DNA of 64,000 nucleotides from DASXTW01 sp046726275 (GCA_046726275.1 JBKPAF010000059.1:15494-79493), one strand, 5' to 3'. Shown: positions 51,606 through 60,539, counted from the first letter of the stretch. Notes: generated from the sequence alone by a model not told the origin. Made by a program: numbers and translations.

Positions 51606-52445
51606 TTAGGGCTGAATGACGACCGGCGTTCCGAGGATCAGGATGCGCTTCAGGCGCTCCAGCGCCGCCCGCGAGACGCGAAGGCACCCTGCGCTCACGG
51701 ACCTTCCGATCGAGCCCGGGTTGTTCGTGCCGTGGATGGCGAGCTGATTCCCTCCGCCCCACCCCGGGGGAAGGCGTGTCTGGATTCCCGAGATTCCGAA
51801 GGCGAAGGCGCCGAGCGGTCCTCTGGGATTGAACGGAACCCGGTCGGTGACGAAGTACCGGCCGGGCGGGGTCGGGGATCGCGGCGCCCCCGTTGCAGCA
51901 CGGGTCCGGAGGACGATCCGTCCCAGCTTCCGAACCGTGATGAGGTGCCTGGACAGGTCTGCATAGACGATGTAGGGGGTGTGCAGGCGCCTGAGGCCCT
52001 TCAACGATATCCAGCCGGTCCTAGGCCTCGAGGTATAGGGGATGGGCACTCGGCCGTAGCGTCCGGTGGCGCTCACCTGGAGGACCCAGGCCACGGTTGG
52101 GATCCGGTAGTACTTCGAGCCGGCGGGCACGTACCCGACAACCTTTCCTCCCCCCGGACGCGACGTGGCCCGCAGGCCATGCTTCAGGCTGACCAGGAGC
52201 GAAGGCGCCGGCCGGCGTGACCGGGGAGGGGCCATTTGCTTAAGCGGCATGGCCGTCCGCTCGGCGCCGCTTACCACCTCGATCCCCTCCGGAATGACGA
52301 GCCTTGGAAGGAGGGAGGCTGGAGCATGCCCCGTGGGCGCCGACTGGATGGCTTCGGCCCACATCGGGGCGCCGTGGAGGATCAGCGCGGATGCGGCCAG
52401 AGAGGCCAGGCCGATCCGGGCAAGATGAGACCAGATTCGTCTCAT
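51606..52445 (-). CDS. L,D-transpeptidase (YkuD domain), exported
   Basis: Cell-wall cross-linking enzyme of 279 aa. A signal or anchor helix is at 10-32. A middle region (75-130) with RATSRPGGGKVVGYVPAGSK resembles an SH3-like module. The YkuD domain begins near YIVYADLSRHLITVRK and ends with the catalytic motif HGTNNPGSIGRSVSAGCLRV, holding His and the nucleophilic Cys. It makes 3-3 peptidoglycan links or attaches proteins. No clear ribosome site is seen before ATG 52445. It is divergent from the FAH-family gene by 71 nt. Confidence 0.92.
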   Translation of the reverse strand: MRRIWSHLARIGLASLAASALILHGAPMWAEAIQSAPTGHAPASLLPRLVIPEGIEVVSGAERTAMPLKQMAPPRSRRPAPSLLVSLKHGLRATSRPGGGKVVGYVPAGSKYYRIPTVAWVLQVSATGRYGRVPIPYTSRPRTGWISLKGLRRLHTPYIVYADLSRHLITVRKLGRIVLRTRAATGAPRSPTPPGRYFVTDRVPFNPRGPLGAFAFGISGIQTRLPPGWGGGNQLAIHGTNNPGSIGRSVSAGCLRVSRAALERLKRILILGTPVVIQP

Positions 52446-52503
52446 AAACGTGTGGTCGGACGGCAGGACGGTGAACTGTAGAGATGTGAGAAACGCACGA
52501 GGC

Positions 52504-52509
52504 TACACT
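52504..52509 (+). promoter_or_regulatory. Leaderless-type -10 element of the FAH-family gene
   Basis: TACACT followed by 7 nt (GCCGACC) and then GTG 52517; no ribosome site. Confidence 0.55.
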
Positions 52510-52516
52510 GCCGACC

Positions 52517-53443
52517 GTGCGATGGGGTACCTTCCTCGACTCGGAAGGTCGAGAGCGAACGGGTCTCGTTGTCGGGGACGACATTCACGCCCTCGAGCCG
52601 GGCACGCGGCTGCTCGACCTGCTGGGGGATGATGGAGAACGCCTGTCCGCCGCGGGCGATCGCGCTGTCTCGGATCCTGCCGAAGTCGTTCCGATCTCGG
52701 CGGTACTGCTCCTGGCCCCCGTGCCTCGGCCCCCCTCGGTCCGTGACTTCTATGCTTTCGAACAGCACGTCCGTGCGGCCCGCCAGCGCCGAGGGCTCGA
52801 GATGGACCCGGACTGGTACGAGCTGCCGGTCTTCTATTTCAGCAACCCGGCTGCCATAACCGGGCCGTTCGACGACGTGGCCGTGCCGCCGGGTGCGGAA
52901 GAGCTGGACTTCGAGCTGGAGGTGGCGGCGATCGTCGGCTGGGGGGGCTCCGACCTCGACCCCGACTCGGCCGAGCGGCACATCGCCGGGTACTGCGTGA
53001 TGAACGACTGGAGCGCCCGGGACATCCAACGTCGGGAGATGAAGCTCTCCATGGGACCGGTCAAGGGCAAGGACTTCGCCACCACCGTCGGACCGTTCCT
53101 GGTCACGCCCGACGAGCTGGAGCCCCATCGGAAGGCGCGGGCCTTCGACCTCACAATGCGGGCGTTCGTGGACGGCGAGGAGCTCAGCCATGCGTCCCTC
53201 GCAGAGATCTATTGGAGCTTCGGCGAGATGCTCGCCTATGCGTCGCGGGGGACCGAGATAGTCCCGGGCGACGTTATCGGCTCGGGAACCTGCGGGACCG
53301 GTTGTATCCTCGAGCTTGCCTGGTCCCACAGTGAGATGCCATACCTGAATCCAGGCAATCTGGTGGAACTGGACATCGAACATCTCGGCCGGATCGCCAA
53401 CAGGGTGGTCGAGGGACGGCCGCTCCAGCCCCTGAGGCCCTAG
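52517..53443 (+). CDS. Fumarylacetoacetate hydrolase-family protein
   Basis: FAH-fold enzyme of 308 aa acting on C-C bonds or as a decarboxylase/hydratase on oxo-acids. VRDFYAFEQHVRAAR has the catalytic His region, and metal ligands lie in ELDFELEVAAIVGWGG and MNDWSARDIQ. KGKDFATTVGPFLVTPDEL and GSGTCGTGCILEL are typical later blocks. Reaction not predictable; 2-hydroxyhepta-diene-dioate-type or acylpyruvate substrates are common. The stop TAG overlaps GTG of the next gene (TAGTG). Confidence 0.9.
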   Translation: MRWGTFLDSEGRERTGLVVGDDIHALEPGTRLLDLLGDDGERLSAAGDRAVSDPAEVVPISAVLLLAPVPRPPSVRDFYAFEQHVRAARQRRGLEMDPDWYELPVFYFSNPAAITGPFDDVAVPPGAEELDFELEVAAIVGWGGSDLDPDSAERHIAGYCVMNDWSARDIQRREMKLSMGPVKGKDFATTVGPFLVTPDELEPHRKARAFDLTMRAFVDGEELSHASLAEIYWSFGEMLAYASRGTEIVPGDVIGSGTCGTGCILELAWSHSEMPYLNPGNLVELDIEHLGRIANRVVEGRPLQPLRP

Positions 53444-53964
53444 TGAACGAATCGGGCCCGGGCCCGCGCACTGCCGTGGACGAAATGCTCGCTCGCGTGG
53501 AGGTGGTCCAGGACAGGCTCGAGGAGCACGCGTCCTCGGAGCCGGCTCCAGGGTTGACCACTCCGGACCCACCCACCGGCGAGCGATGGGACTGGGGTCA
53601 AGTGTGGGCGCACCTCGCTGAGTTCGTCCCGTACTGGTGCGGCGAGGTCAGGCTCATCCTCGGGACGGAGGGATCGGATCCGGTCCCGTTCGGAAGGGTC
53701 AAGTCGGACCCTGGGCGCGTCGCCGCCATCGAGGCGGATCGGCATCGGCCCCCCAGGGAGTTGATGGACCGGCTCGTGGGACAGCTGGAGGAGCTTCGGT
53801 CGTTGATCCGAAGCCTCAGCAGCCGCGATTGGGAGCGGCGGGGCCGCCACTCCACCCTCGGCGTGATGGGCATGCGGGCCGTCTTCGACGAGTTCCTGGT
53901 GGGTCACCTCGAAGCGCACGCGGATCAGCTCGACGGGCTCCGAACGGATGGGGACTCCGGCTAA
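53443..53964 (+). CDS. DinB-like / mycothiol-dependent-enzyme N-terminal-like protein
   Basis: Helical-bundle protein of 173 aa. The likely metal-site His residues are in VWAHLAEFVPYW and HLEAHADQLDGL, the pattern of DinB-superfamily proteins, which use a metal and sometimes a thiol cofactor. GTG 53443 shares a base with the FAH stop codon. Gene coupling suggests a joint role with the FAH-type enzyme, as maleylpyruvate isomerase and FAH-type enzymes work in one pathway (gentisate); this link is tentative. Confidence 0.7.
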   Translation: MNESGPGPRTAVDEMLARVEVVQDRLEEHASSEPAPGLTTPDPPTGERWDWGQVWAHLAEFVPYWCGEVRLILGTEGSDPVPFGRVKSDPGRVAAIEADRHRPPRELMDRLVGQLEELRSLIRSLSSRDWERRGRHSTLGVMGMRAVFDEFLVGHLEAHADQLDGLRTDGDSG

Positions 53965-55181
53965 GACAGAAGCTCCCTGAGACCGATCGCAAGGTCCTCA
54001 TACTCACCAGGGGCGTTGTAAGCCTGTGCCGACAGGCGGATATAGCCGCGCCCTTGCCATGGGAAGACCGCGACCTCAGCCTTCAAGGTGTCCGCGATCC
54101 GGCCCGACAACGCCCGGGTTCCTTCAAGCGTGTCCGCCGTGCCTTCGGGCAGAGCGACCAGGCTCATGGCCTCGAACACGGGTGCCTCGGTTGGGGCGGA
54201 CGTCCCCAGGGCTTCCCGGACGACCTGGGCCCCAAACGCGGCCAGCTCGCGATTGTGGCGGCGCAGGCGTCCCCATCCCAGCTGCTCCATGAAAGTGATG
54301 GCTGCGGGGACGCTGAGGTATGGCGTGTAGTCGGTCGTCCCCACCCAGCCGAACGACTTCACGAACCCCTCCAGTGCGTCCCACGAGGTAACCAGAGGAA
54401 CCGTCCGCTCCCGATGCTCGGAGCGAACGAAGAGCCCGGCAGACCCTCGCGGAGCGCAGCACCATTTGTGGAAGTTCCCCGTCCAGAAGTCCGCGTCGAG
54501 CGCCGAGAGGTCCAGATCCGCCATCCCGGGCGCGTGGGCCCCATCGATCAGGGAGAGGACGCCGCGCTCGCGGAGCGCTCGGACCAGCTCCCCGACCGGG
54601 AACACCACGCCGGTCGGAGAAGCGACGTGGTCGATGATCGCAATCTTCGTCTGGGACGTGACCCCGGCGAGCACCGCGTCGATCAACTCGTCCTGCCCGT
54701 GTCGGGGAAGCGGCACCGAATGGACCACGAGCTTCGCTCCGGTGCGTTCGCACGCCTTCCGCGAGGCGAGCCGGATCGCGCCGTAGCCATGGTCGGTCAC
54801 CAGCAGCTCGTCTCCTTCGCCCAGCCCCAGAGAGGCGAGAACCGTATTGATGGCCGTGGTCGCGTTCGTGGTGAACACGAAACCTTCGGGATCGGCTCGG
54901 ACGAACCGTGCCGCGACGACGCGGGCGTTCTCCAGGGCGTCCGGCAGCACTCTCCAGAAGAATCCGGTCGGATCGCTCTCCGTGAGGGCCCGCCATCGAT
55001 CCTGCTCCGAGATGACGGGGGAGGCCATGGCTCCGAACGAGCCATGGTTCAGGTGCGCCGTGCCCGGGTCGAGCGGCCAGAGTCTCCGGACGTCGGGCCA
55101 GTCGGGACCCCACAACGCATTCGAGGACGGCCGCTCGGTCACGCTCCCTTGCGCTCGACGATCGGATGCCGGCGCGTCCAC
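53961..55181 (-). CDS. Class V PLP aminotransferase (isopenicillin-N epimerase-like)
   Basis: PLP enzyme of 406 aa. HLNHGSFGAM is the N-terminal motif of this subgroup, FTTNATTAINTVLASL binds the phosphate, LIDGAHAPGM carries the Asp for the pyridine ring and NFHKWCCAPRGSAGLF has the PLP Lys. Relatives include epimerases, cysteine desulfurase-like and hercynylcysteine lyase-type (EgtE) enzymes; no other ergothioneine gene is near. The GTG start at 55181 has no ribosome site but a TTAGCT box 7 nt upstream. Its end overlaps the DinB-like gene by 4 nt. Confidence 0.88.
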   Translation of the reverse strand: MDAPASDRRAQGSVTERPSSNALWGPDWPDVRRLWPLDPGTAHLNHGSFGAMASPVISEQDRWRALTESDPTGFFWRVLPDALENARVVAARFVRADPEGFVFTTNATTAINTVLASLGLGEGDELLVTDHGYGAIRLASRKACERTGAKLVVHSVPLPRHGQDELIDAVLAGVTSQTKIAIIDHVASPTGVVFPVGELVRALRERGVLSLIDGAHAPGMADLDLSALDADFWTGNFHKWCCAPRGSAGLFVRSEHRERTVPLVTSWDALEGFVKSFGWVGTTDYTPYLSVPAAITFMEQLGWGRLRRHNRELAAFGAQVVREALGTSAPTEAPVFEAMSLVALPEGTADTLEGTRALSGRIADTLKAEVAVFPWQGRGYIRLSAQAYNAPGEYEDLAIGLRELLS

Positions 55182-55188
55182 GGAGGGA

Positions 55189-55194
55189 AGCTAA
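55189..55194 (-). promoter_or_regulatory. Leaderless-type -10 element (variant)
   Basis: TTAGCT on the minus strand, 7 nt before GTG 55181. It departs from TANNNT at position 2. Confidence 0.3.
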
Positions 55195-55295
55195 CAGGTG
55201 CGGCCTGCTTGGACGGTACTGCCTCGCTCGCTTGTGCATTCCCGGCCGGAAGGCGAAGCTGAGGCCCTTCGAGGGCGAGGTCAAGGGGAGGCAAC

Positions 55296-56078
55296 GTGGC
55301 CAAGAAGAGTCGCATGAGGCGAGGGCGGATCACGACGACAGAGGACACGGGCACGACCGAGGACGGCTACCTTCTTCAACGGAGGGACCCGGCGTTCATC
55401 GACTCGGATCCCTGGCGCGTGCTGAGGATCCTGTCTGAGTTCGTCGAGGGGTTCGACGCCCTGGCCACCATCCCGGCCGCGGTGAGCGTGTTCGGTTCGG
55501 CTCGGACCCCTCCCGACGATCCGATGTACCAGGCCGCGCGAGAGGTGGGGGTCGAGCTGGCTCGCGCCGGCCTCGCCGTGATCACCGGAGGAGGGCCGGG
55601 AGTGATGGAGGCCGCCAACCGGGGATGTAGGGAGGCTGGTGGGCTCTCCGTCGGCTGCAACATCGAACTGCCCTTCGAGCAGGGGATGAACGAGTACGTC
55701 GACCTGGGCGTGGACTTCCGCTACTTCTTCGTCCGGAAGATGATGTTCGTGAAGTACGCCGAAGGGTTCGTGGTGTTTCCTGGCGGGTTCGGAACGCTGG
55801 ACGAGCTCTTCGAGGCTCTGACGCTGATCCAGACCGGGAAGGTTCACCACTTCCCCGTCGTCCTGTTCGGCTTGACCTACTGGGCGGGGCTGATCGACTG
55901 GCTCGACAAGCCTGTCTTGGCTGAGGGCAAGATCGGGCCCGAAGACCTGGAGCTGTTCCACGTCACCGACGATCCCACCGAGGTCGTGCCGCACATCCGG
56001 GACGTGCTCTCCCGAAAGCGCCCGATCGATCCGAAACAACTAGCCCACGTGAGCCCCGAGAAAGGCGATGCCCAGTGA
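55296..56078 (+). CDS. LOG-family protein (TIGR00730-type nucleotide-monophosphate phosphoribohydrolase)
   Basis: Rossmann-like protein of 260 aa. The two LOG motifs are intact: GGGPGVMEAANRG and PGGFGTLDELFE. Relatives cleave cytokinin or purine nucleotides to base and ribose phosphate. A basic N-terminal tail (KKSRMRRGRITTTE) precedes the fold. GTG 55296 has AAGGGGAGG upstream. It overlaps the alaX-like gene by 4 nt (GTGA). Confidence 0.9.
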   Translation: MAKKSRMRRGRITTTEDTGTTEDGYLLQRRDPAFIDSDPWRVLRILSEFVEGFDALATIPAAVSVFGSARTPPDDPMYQAAREVGVELARAGLAVITGGGPGVMEAANRGCREAGGLSVGCNIELPFEQGMNEYVDLGVDFRYFFVRKMMFVKYAEGFVVFPGGFGTLDELFEALTLIQTGKVHHFPVVLFGLTYWAGLIDWLDKPVLAEGKIGPEDLELFHVTDDPTEVVPHIRDVLSRKRPIDPKQLAHVSPEKGDAQ

Positions 56079-56809
56079 CCACAGCCCCGGAGGACATCGC
56101 CGCCACCGATGCCTACCGGAGATCAACCGATGCCATCGTGCTCGAGGTCCGCCCGGAGGGGGTCGTCCTTGATCGAACAGTGTTCTACGCGCGCGGAGGT
56201 GGGCAGCCGGGCGACACCGGGTGGCTCAGGTGGAGCGAGGGCGAGGCCCGGGTCACGGACACCTTCAAGCACAGTGGAACCCCCATTCACCAGATCGAGG
56301 GGGGGCCTCCGGAGGTGGGAACCGCGGTGAGCGCCGAGATCGACTGGGACCGGCGGCACGTCCTCATGCGCACGCACACGGCCCTCCACGCCATGTCCGG
56401 GATCGTCTGGCGCGACTACGGCGCGAAGGTCACGGGCGGGAACATGGAGCCGGGAGTGGCCCGGATGGACTTCGAGCTGGAGTCGATGTCCGGCGAGTTT
56501 GGCCGGGAGGTCGAGGCAAAGCTGAACCAGGCGCTCGGGGAGGACCGGCCCGTGCGGGTGGAGTTCCTTCCTCGCGATGAGGCTCTCCGGGACCCGGATC
56601 TCATCCGGACCAAGGTGAACCTCATCCCGGAAGTGGTCGATCCCATCCGGGTCATCACCATCGAGGGCCTGGACAGGCAGGCCGACGGAGGGACGCATGT
56701 TCGATCGACCCGCGAGGTGGGCCCGGTTCGCGTGGTAAAGACCGAGAGCAAGGGCAAGGCGTTCAAGCGCATGAGGATCGAGCTCGCCGAGGATCGCTCT
56801 CCGAGCTGA
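56075..56809 (+). CDS. Alanyl-tRNA editing protein (AlaX family)
   Basis: Trans-editing domain of 244 aa that removes Ser or Gly from mischarged tRNA-Ala. The N-terminal FYARGGGQPGDTG is the AlaRS/AlaX insertion loop. The first zinc motif is HTALHAMSG (HxxxH). The second, normally CGGTH, reads DGGTHVRSTREVG, so the Cys zinc ligand is replaced by Asp. I believe such variants exist in the family, so the protein may still work. GTG start within the LOG gene stop. Confidence 0.87.
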   Translation: MTTAPEDIAATDAYRRSTDAIVLEVRPEGVVLDRTVFYARGGGQPGDTGWLRWSEGEARVTDTFKHSGTPIHQIEGGPPEVGTAVSAEIDWDRRHVLMRTHTALHAMSGIVWRDYGAKVTGGNMEPGVARMDFELESMSGEFGREVEAKLNQALGEDRPVRVEFLPRDEALRDPDLIRTKVNLIPEVVDPIRVITIEGLDRQADGGTHVRSTREVGPVRVVKTESKGKAFKRMRIELAEDRSPS

Positions 56810-56818
56810 GCCCCGCGA

Positions 56819-59509
56819 TCAAGCGAGTGGCGGAAGGCGGTCCCCGAAGCCCGTGCGCAAAAGCGCCGGGATCTGCTTTGCCTCGAGGGGTGGACTGAAC
56901 AGGTATCCCTGACCCATCCGGCACCCCTCACCAATCAGGAACCTCCGTTGGGCCTCCGTCTCGACGCCCTCGGCGACCGGAATCTTTCCGAGGGTCTGGG
57001 CGACATGGATGATGGCGCGGACGAGCGCGGAAGCGTCCTTGTCCGATGGAGTGTCCCGGACGAAGGCGGCGTCGATCTTCACGAGGTCGACAGGCATCCG
57101 CCGAAGCCGGCTGATCGAGAAGGTCCCGGTCCCGAAGTCGTCGATGGCGAACCGGATCCCACGGGCCGTCAATCCGGTCAGGATCTGCAGGGTCCGGTCG
57201 GGATCGGTCATCGCGGCCGATTCGGTGAGCTCGATGACGAGATGTGCGGGGTCCACACCCGATGCGTCGATGTGCGCGAGGAGGCGGTTCGGAAAATCCG
57301 GATGCCAGAGCTGCCTAGGTGACAGGTTGAAACCGATCCGCGCCTCGATCCCTTGCTGGGCCCATTGCACCGCCTGGCGAAAGACCTCCCGGTACAACCA
57401 CTCCCCGATCGCCTCCATGTGGCCGAGCTCCTCGGCGAGATGTAGGAACTCCCGGGGGAGGATCAGGCCTCTCTGCGGATCCTTCCATCGAAGGAGGGCC
57501 TCCACTTCGATCACGTCTCCGGTGACCAGATCCACGACGGGTTGGTAGTGGAGTACCCACTGGCTGTCCTCGACCGCTTTCCTCAGTCGGGAGGCGAGGC
57601 CCGCCGCCGTGGAGCTTCCTGAAGCCAGCCCGAACAGAGCCGAGCCTGCTGGACCGCCTTTCTTGCTCTGGTACATGGCCATGTCCGCGTTCTTCAACAA
57701 CGTCCGGGCATCGTCGGCGTCAAAAGGAAAGAGGCTGATCCCGATGCTCGTGGAAAGGTAGAGCTCGGCGTCCGCCACGACGAACGGCTTCATGAGCGCC
57801 TCATGGATGCGGCCTGCGACGGTCTCCGCTGCCAGCTGAGCGGCCTCGGCCGCTCCCTGCTCCCCGGACCGGACCTGGGAGAGATCGGTCAGGAGCACCA
57901 GGAACTCGTCGCCTCCCAGTCGCGCCACAAGGTCCGTCTCTCGGGACGCTTCGTTCAACCTGCCCGCCACCTGCCGAAGGAGATCATCCCCGGCGGCGTG
58001 ACCCAGGCTGTCGTTCACCATCTTGAAGTTGTCCAGATCGAGGTAGAGAACAGCCACCGCCAAGCCGCTACGGCGAGCGCGGGCCAGTCCCATCTCGGCG
58101 ATCTCCTCGAACATGGCGCGGTTGGGGAGACCGGTCAGCCTGTCGTGGTACGCGAGGAACGCGATCTGCTCTTCGATGCGCTTTCGTTCGGTGATGTCCC
58201 TGCCGATCGCCGAGCACGCGATTACGTTCCCGTACTGATCCCGGATCGGCGACATCGTCAGCGAGACGTGGATCAGCGCACCGTCCTTGCGCCACCGAAC
58301 CGTCTCGAAGTGCTCGATGCGCTCGCCACGGGCCAGACGCCGCATGATCTGGGCCAGCTCGTCGGGCCGGTCGGGTGGGATCAGGAGGGACGCGTTCCGA
58401 CCGACGATCTCATCGGCGGTGTGGCCGTACATCCGGGTTGCCCCTGGATTCCAGGACAGGATCGTCCCGTCCAATGAGGTGCTGATGATGGAGTCGTCCG
58501 TCGACTGCACGATGTCGCCCCATCGCCTGTTTGCCTCCTCGGCGTGCCGCCGATCGGTGATGTCCCGTACGAATCCGGTGAACATGGGGGGTCGACCGGG
58601 AAGCTCCACACCCGTGACGGTGAGCTCGACGGGAAACTCCGAGCCGTCGGCACGCATCCCGGTGAGCTCCAGGCGCTTGCCTAGGATCTCGCTCTGCCCG
58701 CCCTCGGCCAGGCGCTTCAGCCCCTCGCGATGTCGGGCGCGGAGAGCCAGAGGGATGATCACCTCAGCCAGCTCCCTGCCGATCGCCTCGTCGCGCTGGT
58801 ACCCGAAGGTTCGCTCGGCGGCCGTGTTGAACTCGATCACTCTTCCCTGAGGATCCATGGTGATCACACAGTCGAGGGCGGACTCGAGCATCGCCGTCTT
58901 CACCGCCTCGCTGTCCAGGATCGCCTGCTCGATGTCCTCCCGGCCGATGAACTGGCCGATCTGCAACCCGATCGCCGCCATCAGGTTGAGGAGGTCCTCA
59001 TTCGGTTCGGGGATGTCCTCGCCGAGGAATTCCATGACGCCCGTCACCACACCGGCGTGAAAGATGGGGAACGCCACGGCGGCATGGAATCCACAGTTCT
59101 TGGCGAGCTGGTCGCGGGGGAAGTTCGGGTCGGCGGTCACATCCTGGATCCAGGCCGGGATGCCCGTGGACCAGACGCGACCAGACAGTCCTTCCCCGGG
59201 CTGGAACGTCATCTCGGAGGTGGCGAGGGCGAACTCGGGAAGATCCCTCTCGGCACTCGACCACGCGTCGACCAGCCTGAGCACTCCGGCTTCCCGATCG
59301 ACCTTCCAGATCTCGCCGAGCTGCCATCTCTGTGAGCGACAGATCACCTCGAGCAGCTGGGAAGTCGCTTGAGCGAGCGTGGCTGAGTCGGCCAATGCAC
59401 GAGTGACGGCGTACTGGACGGTGAGCCCCAACCTGGCCCGGGTGCCGCCGTTGCCTTCATCCATGTGGCGGTCCGCCTTCAGTCGTCCGGATGCTCCGGG
59501 CAACGGCAT
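56819..59509 (-). CDS. GAF-PAS-PAS-GGDEF-EAL cyclic-di-GMP signalling protein
   Basis: Cytoplasmic multi-domain protein of 896 aa without membrane helices. A GAF domain covers about 25-195 (GEGLSGRVWSTGIPAWIQDV). PAS 1 follows at about 205-325 and PAS 2 at 330-450. The GGDEF domain (about 455-620) has an intact RLGGDEFLVLL. The EAL domain (640-890) has EVEALLRWK and DDFGTGTFSISRL. Both synthase and phosphodiesterase sites therefore look active. ATG 59509 has GGAGG 7 nt upstream; ATG 59464 is an alternative. Sensory input probably comes through GAF/PAS ligands. Confidence 0.94.
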   Translation of the reverse strand: MPLPGASGRLKADRHMDEGNGGTRARLGLTVQYAVTRALADSATLAQATSQLLEVICRSQRWQLGEIWKVDREAGVLRLVDAWSSAERDLPEFALATSEMTFQPGEGLSGRVWSTGIPAWIQDVTADPNFPRDQLAKNCGFHAAVAFPIFHAGVVTGVMEFLGEDIPEPNEDLLNLMAAIGLQIGQFIGREDIEQAILDSEAVKTAMLESALDCVITMDPQGRVIEFNTAAERTFGYQRDEAIGRELAEVIIPLALRARHREGLKRLAEGGQSEILGKRLELTGMRADGSEFPVELTVTGVELPGRPPMFTGFVRDITDRRHAEEANRRWGDIVQSTDDSIISTSLDGTILSWNPGATRMYGHTADEIVGRNASLLIPPDRPDELAQIMRRLARGERIEHFETVRWRKDGALIHVSLTMSPIRDQYGNVIACSAIGRDITERKRIEEQIAFLAYHDRLTGLPNRAMFEEIAEMGLARARRSGLAVAVLYLDLDNFKMVNDSLGHAAGDDLLRQVAGRLNEASRETDLVARLGGDEFLVLLTDLSQVRSGEQGAAEAAQLAAETVAGRIHEALMKPFVVADAELYLSTSIGISLFPFDADDARTLLKNADMAMYQSKKGGPAGSALFGLASGSSTAAGLASRLRKAVEDSQWVLHYQPVVDLVTGDVIEVEALLRWKDPQRGLILPREFLHLAEELGHMEAIGEWLYREVFRQAVQWAQQGIEARIGFNLSPRQLWHPDFPNRLLAHIDASGVDPAHLVIELTESAAMTDPDRTLQILTGLTARGIRFAIDDFGTGTFSISRLRRMPVDLVKIDAAFVRDTPSDKDASALVRAIIHVAQTLGKIPVAEGVETEAQRRFLIGEGCRMGQGYLFSPPLEAKQIPALLRTGFGDRLPPLA

Positions 59510-59646
59510 GGGCCAGCCTCCGGCAAGGGCGCCATCAATGACTTCGGCCGTGATTGGGGGGGGCTAGATGCGTTTTAGGTAGGAAACCGAGCCCCCCGAG
59601 GTAAGCAGTTCGGGCCAGGCGGGGGTCGGCCAATAGGGGGAACGAC

Positions 59647-59679
59647 GGCGGCGGGGCCCGTGGGTACGGGCCCGCCGCC
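59647..59679 (-). terminator. Strong terminator-like hairpin after csbD
   Basis: A 14-bp GC-only stem with one bulged G (GGCGGCGGGGCCCGT and ACGGGCCCGCCGCC) around a 4-nt loop, 19 nt beyond the CsbD stop on the minus strand. It may also insulate the promoter side of the large signalling gene. Confidence 0.6.
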
Positions 59680-59698
59680 ACTTGGACTTTCGGGTGCG

Positions 59699-59908
59699 TC
59701 AGTCCTTCGCGTCCTTCGCGGCCTCCTTCATCCTCTGGCCGGCTTCCTTGACGTTGCCCCAGGCCTGCTTTCCCTCACCCTTGACCTGGTCCTTCTTGCC
59801 CTCGGCTTCCTTGGTCGGGTTGTCGGTGACCTCGCCGTACTTCTCCTTCACCTTGCCCTTCATCTCGTCCCACTTGCCCTCTGCCTTGTCGCCTGTGCCC
59901 TTGCCCAT
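59699..59908 (-). CDS. CsbD-family stress protein
   Basis: Hydrophilic protein of 69 aa, rich in Lys, Glu and Gly. The CsbD pattern is seen as KAEGKWDEMKGKVKEKYGE followed by EAEGKKDQVKGEGKQAWGN. ATG 59908 has GAGGAGG 8 nt upstream. CsbD proteins are general-stress proteins of unknown mechanism. It stands alone between the signalling gene and tRNA-Ser. Confidence 0.92.
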   Translation of the reverse strand: MGKGTGDKAEGKWDEMKGKVKEKYGEVTDNPTKEAEGKKDQVKGEGKQAWGNVKEAGQRMKEAAKDAKD

Positions 59909-59994
59909 GAGCGTCCTCCTCTCGGTCAGGCCTTCCATAGAAGGGTTTCCCCCCGGAGGCCTGGAAGGAACATGGCGGGTAAGTGACGATTCGA

Positions 59995-60000
59995 TACACT
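59995..60000 (+). promoter_or_regulatory. -10 element of tRNA-Ser
   Basis: TACACT ends 7 nt before the first base of the mature tRNA, so transcription may begin at or beside the tRNA 5' end. Confidence 0.45.
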
Positions 60001-60007
60001 CGGCCGC

Positions 60008-60096
60008 GGAGAGGTCGCCTAGTCCGGTCTATGGCGCCGGTTTGCTAAACCGGTTGGGGTGTGAGCCCCTCGGGGGTTCGAATCCCCCCCTCTCCG
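60008..60096 (+). tRNA. tRNA-Ser (anticodon GCU)
   Basis: Folds as a class II tRNA of 89 nt. Acceptor stem GGAGAGG/CCTCTCC, D stem GCC/GGC, anticodon stem CCGGT/ACCGG with loop TTGCTAA (anticodon GCT at 60044-60046), a long variable arm (GGGG...CCCC) and T stem GGGGG/CCCCC around TTCGAAT. Discriminator base G. CCA is not encoded. It reads AGC and AGU codons. Confidence 0.95.
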
Positions 60097-60152
60097 CTCT
60101 GACCTGCGTAAATGCTCAGGCACAAGTCTTACCGGATCGTCCCGGGGAGCCC

Positions 60153-60176
60153 TCTGCCCACAGTTCTGCCCACAGT
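60153..60176. repeat. Tandem 12-bp repeat (two copies)
   Basis: TCTGCCCACAGT occurs twice in direct contact, 57 nt downstream of tRNA-Ser. No gene covers it. Such TGCCCACA tandem repeats resemble the sequences around tyrosine-integrase genes in actinobacterial elements, but no integrase is present. Confidence 0.6.
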
Positions 60177-60266
60177 CCCTAACTGTCGGACTCGACGGCG
60201 TACAGGGCACTCTCGATGGCCTCCGCTGCGGCTTCGCCCCAGAGGCTAACGAGGACCGATCCGCCG

Positions 60267-60455
60267 TCAAGCGCCGAGCGCCCTGAACCCTTCGTAGACC
60301 ATGAACGCCGGCCAGAAGATGGCTTTCGGGAAGACCGCCCAGATGTACTCCCAGAATGAGTTGGCCTGCTGCCAGTAGTAGAACAACGCGCCGAAGATCC
60401 CGAGTCCGTAGATGGCTCCGCCACCGGCGGCCGCGCCCGTGCTGCCCTTCCCCAT
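60267..60455 (-). CDS. Small hydrophobic protein (62 aa)
   Basis: Protein of 62 aa beginning MGKGSTGAAAGGGAIYGLG with one or two membrane helices (IYGLGIFGALFYYW and WAVFPKAIFWPAFMVYEGF). GAGGAGG lies upstream of ATG 60455. No family recognised with certainty, although small Trp/Phe-rich single-gene membrane proteins of this shape are common in actinobacteria. It stands alone in the region after tRNA-Ser. Confidence 0.62.
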   Translation of the reverse strand: MGKGSTGAAAGGGAIYGLGIFGALFYYWQQANSFWEYIWAVFPKAIFWPAFMVYEGFRALGA

Positions 60456-60539
60456 CGCCGGCCTCCTCCCTCGTCGGTCTTGCGCACGAGGCTATATCGA
60501 GCCTGTCGTCTCGGTGTCAATCCGCACGGCAGCTTCGCG

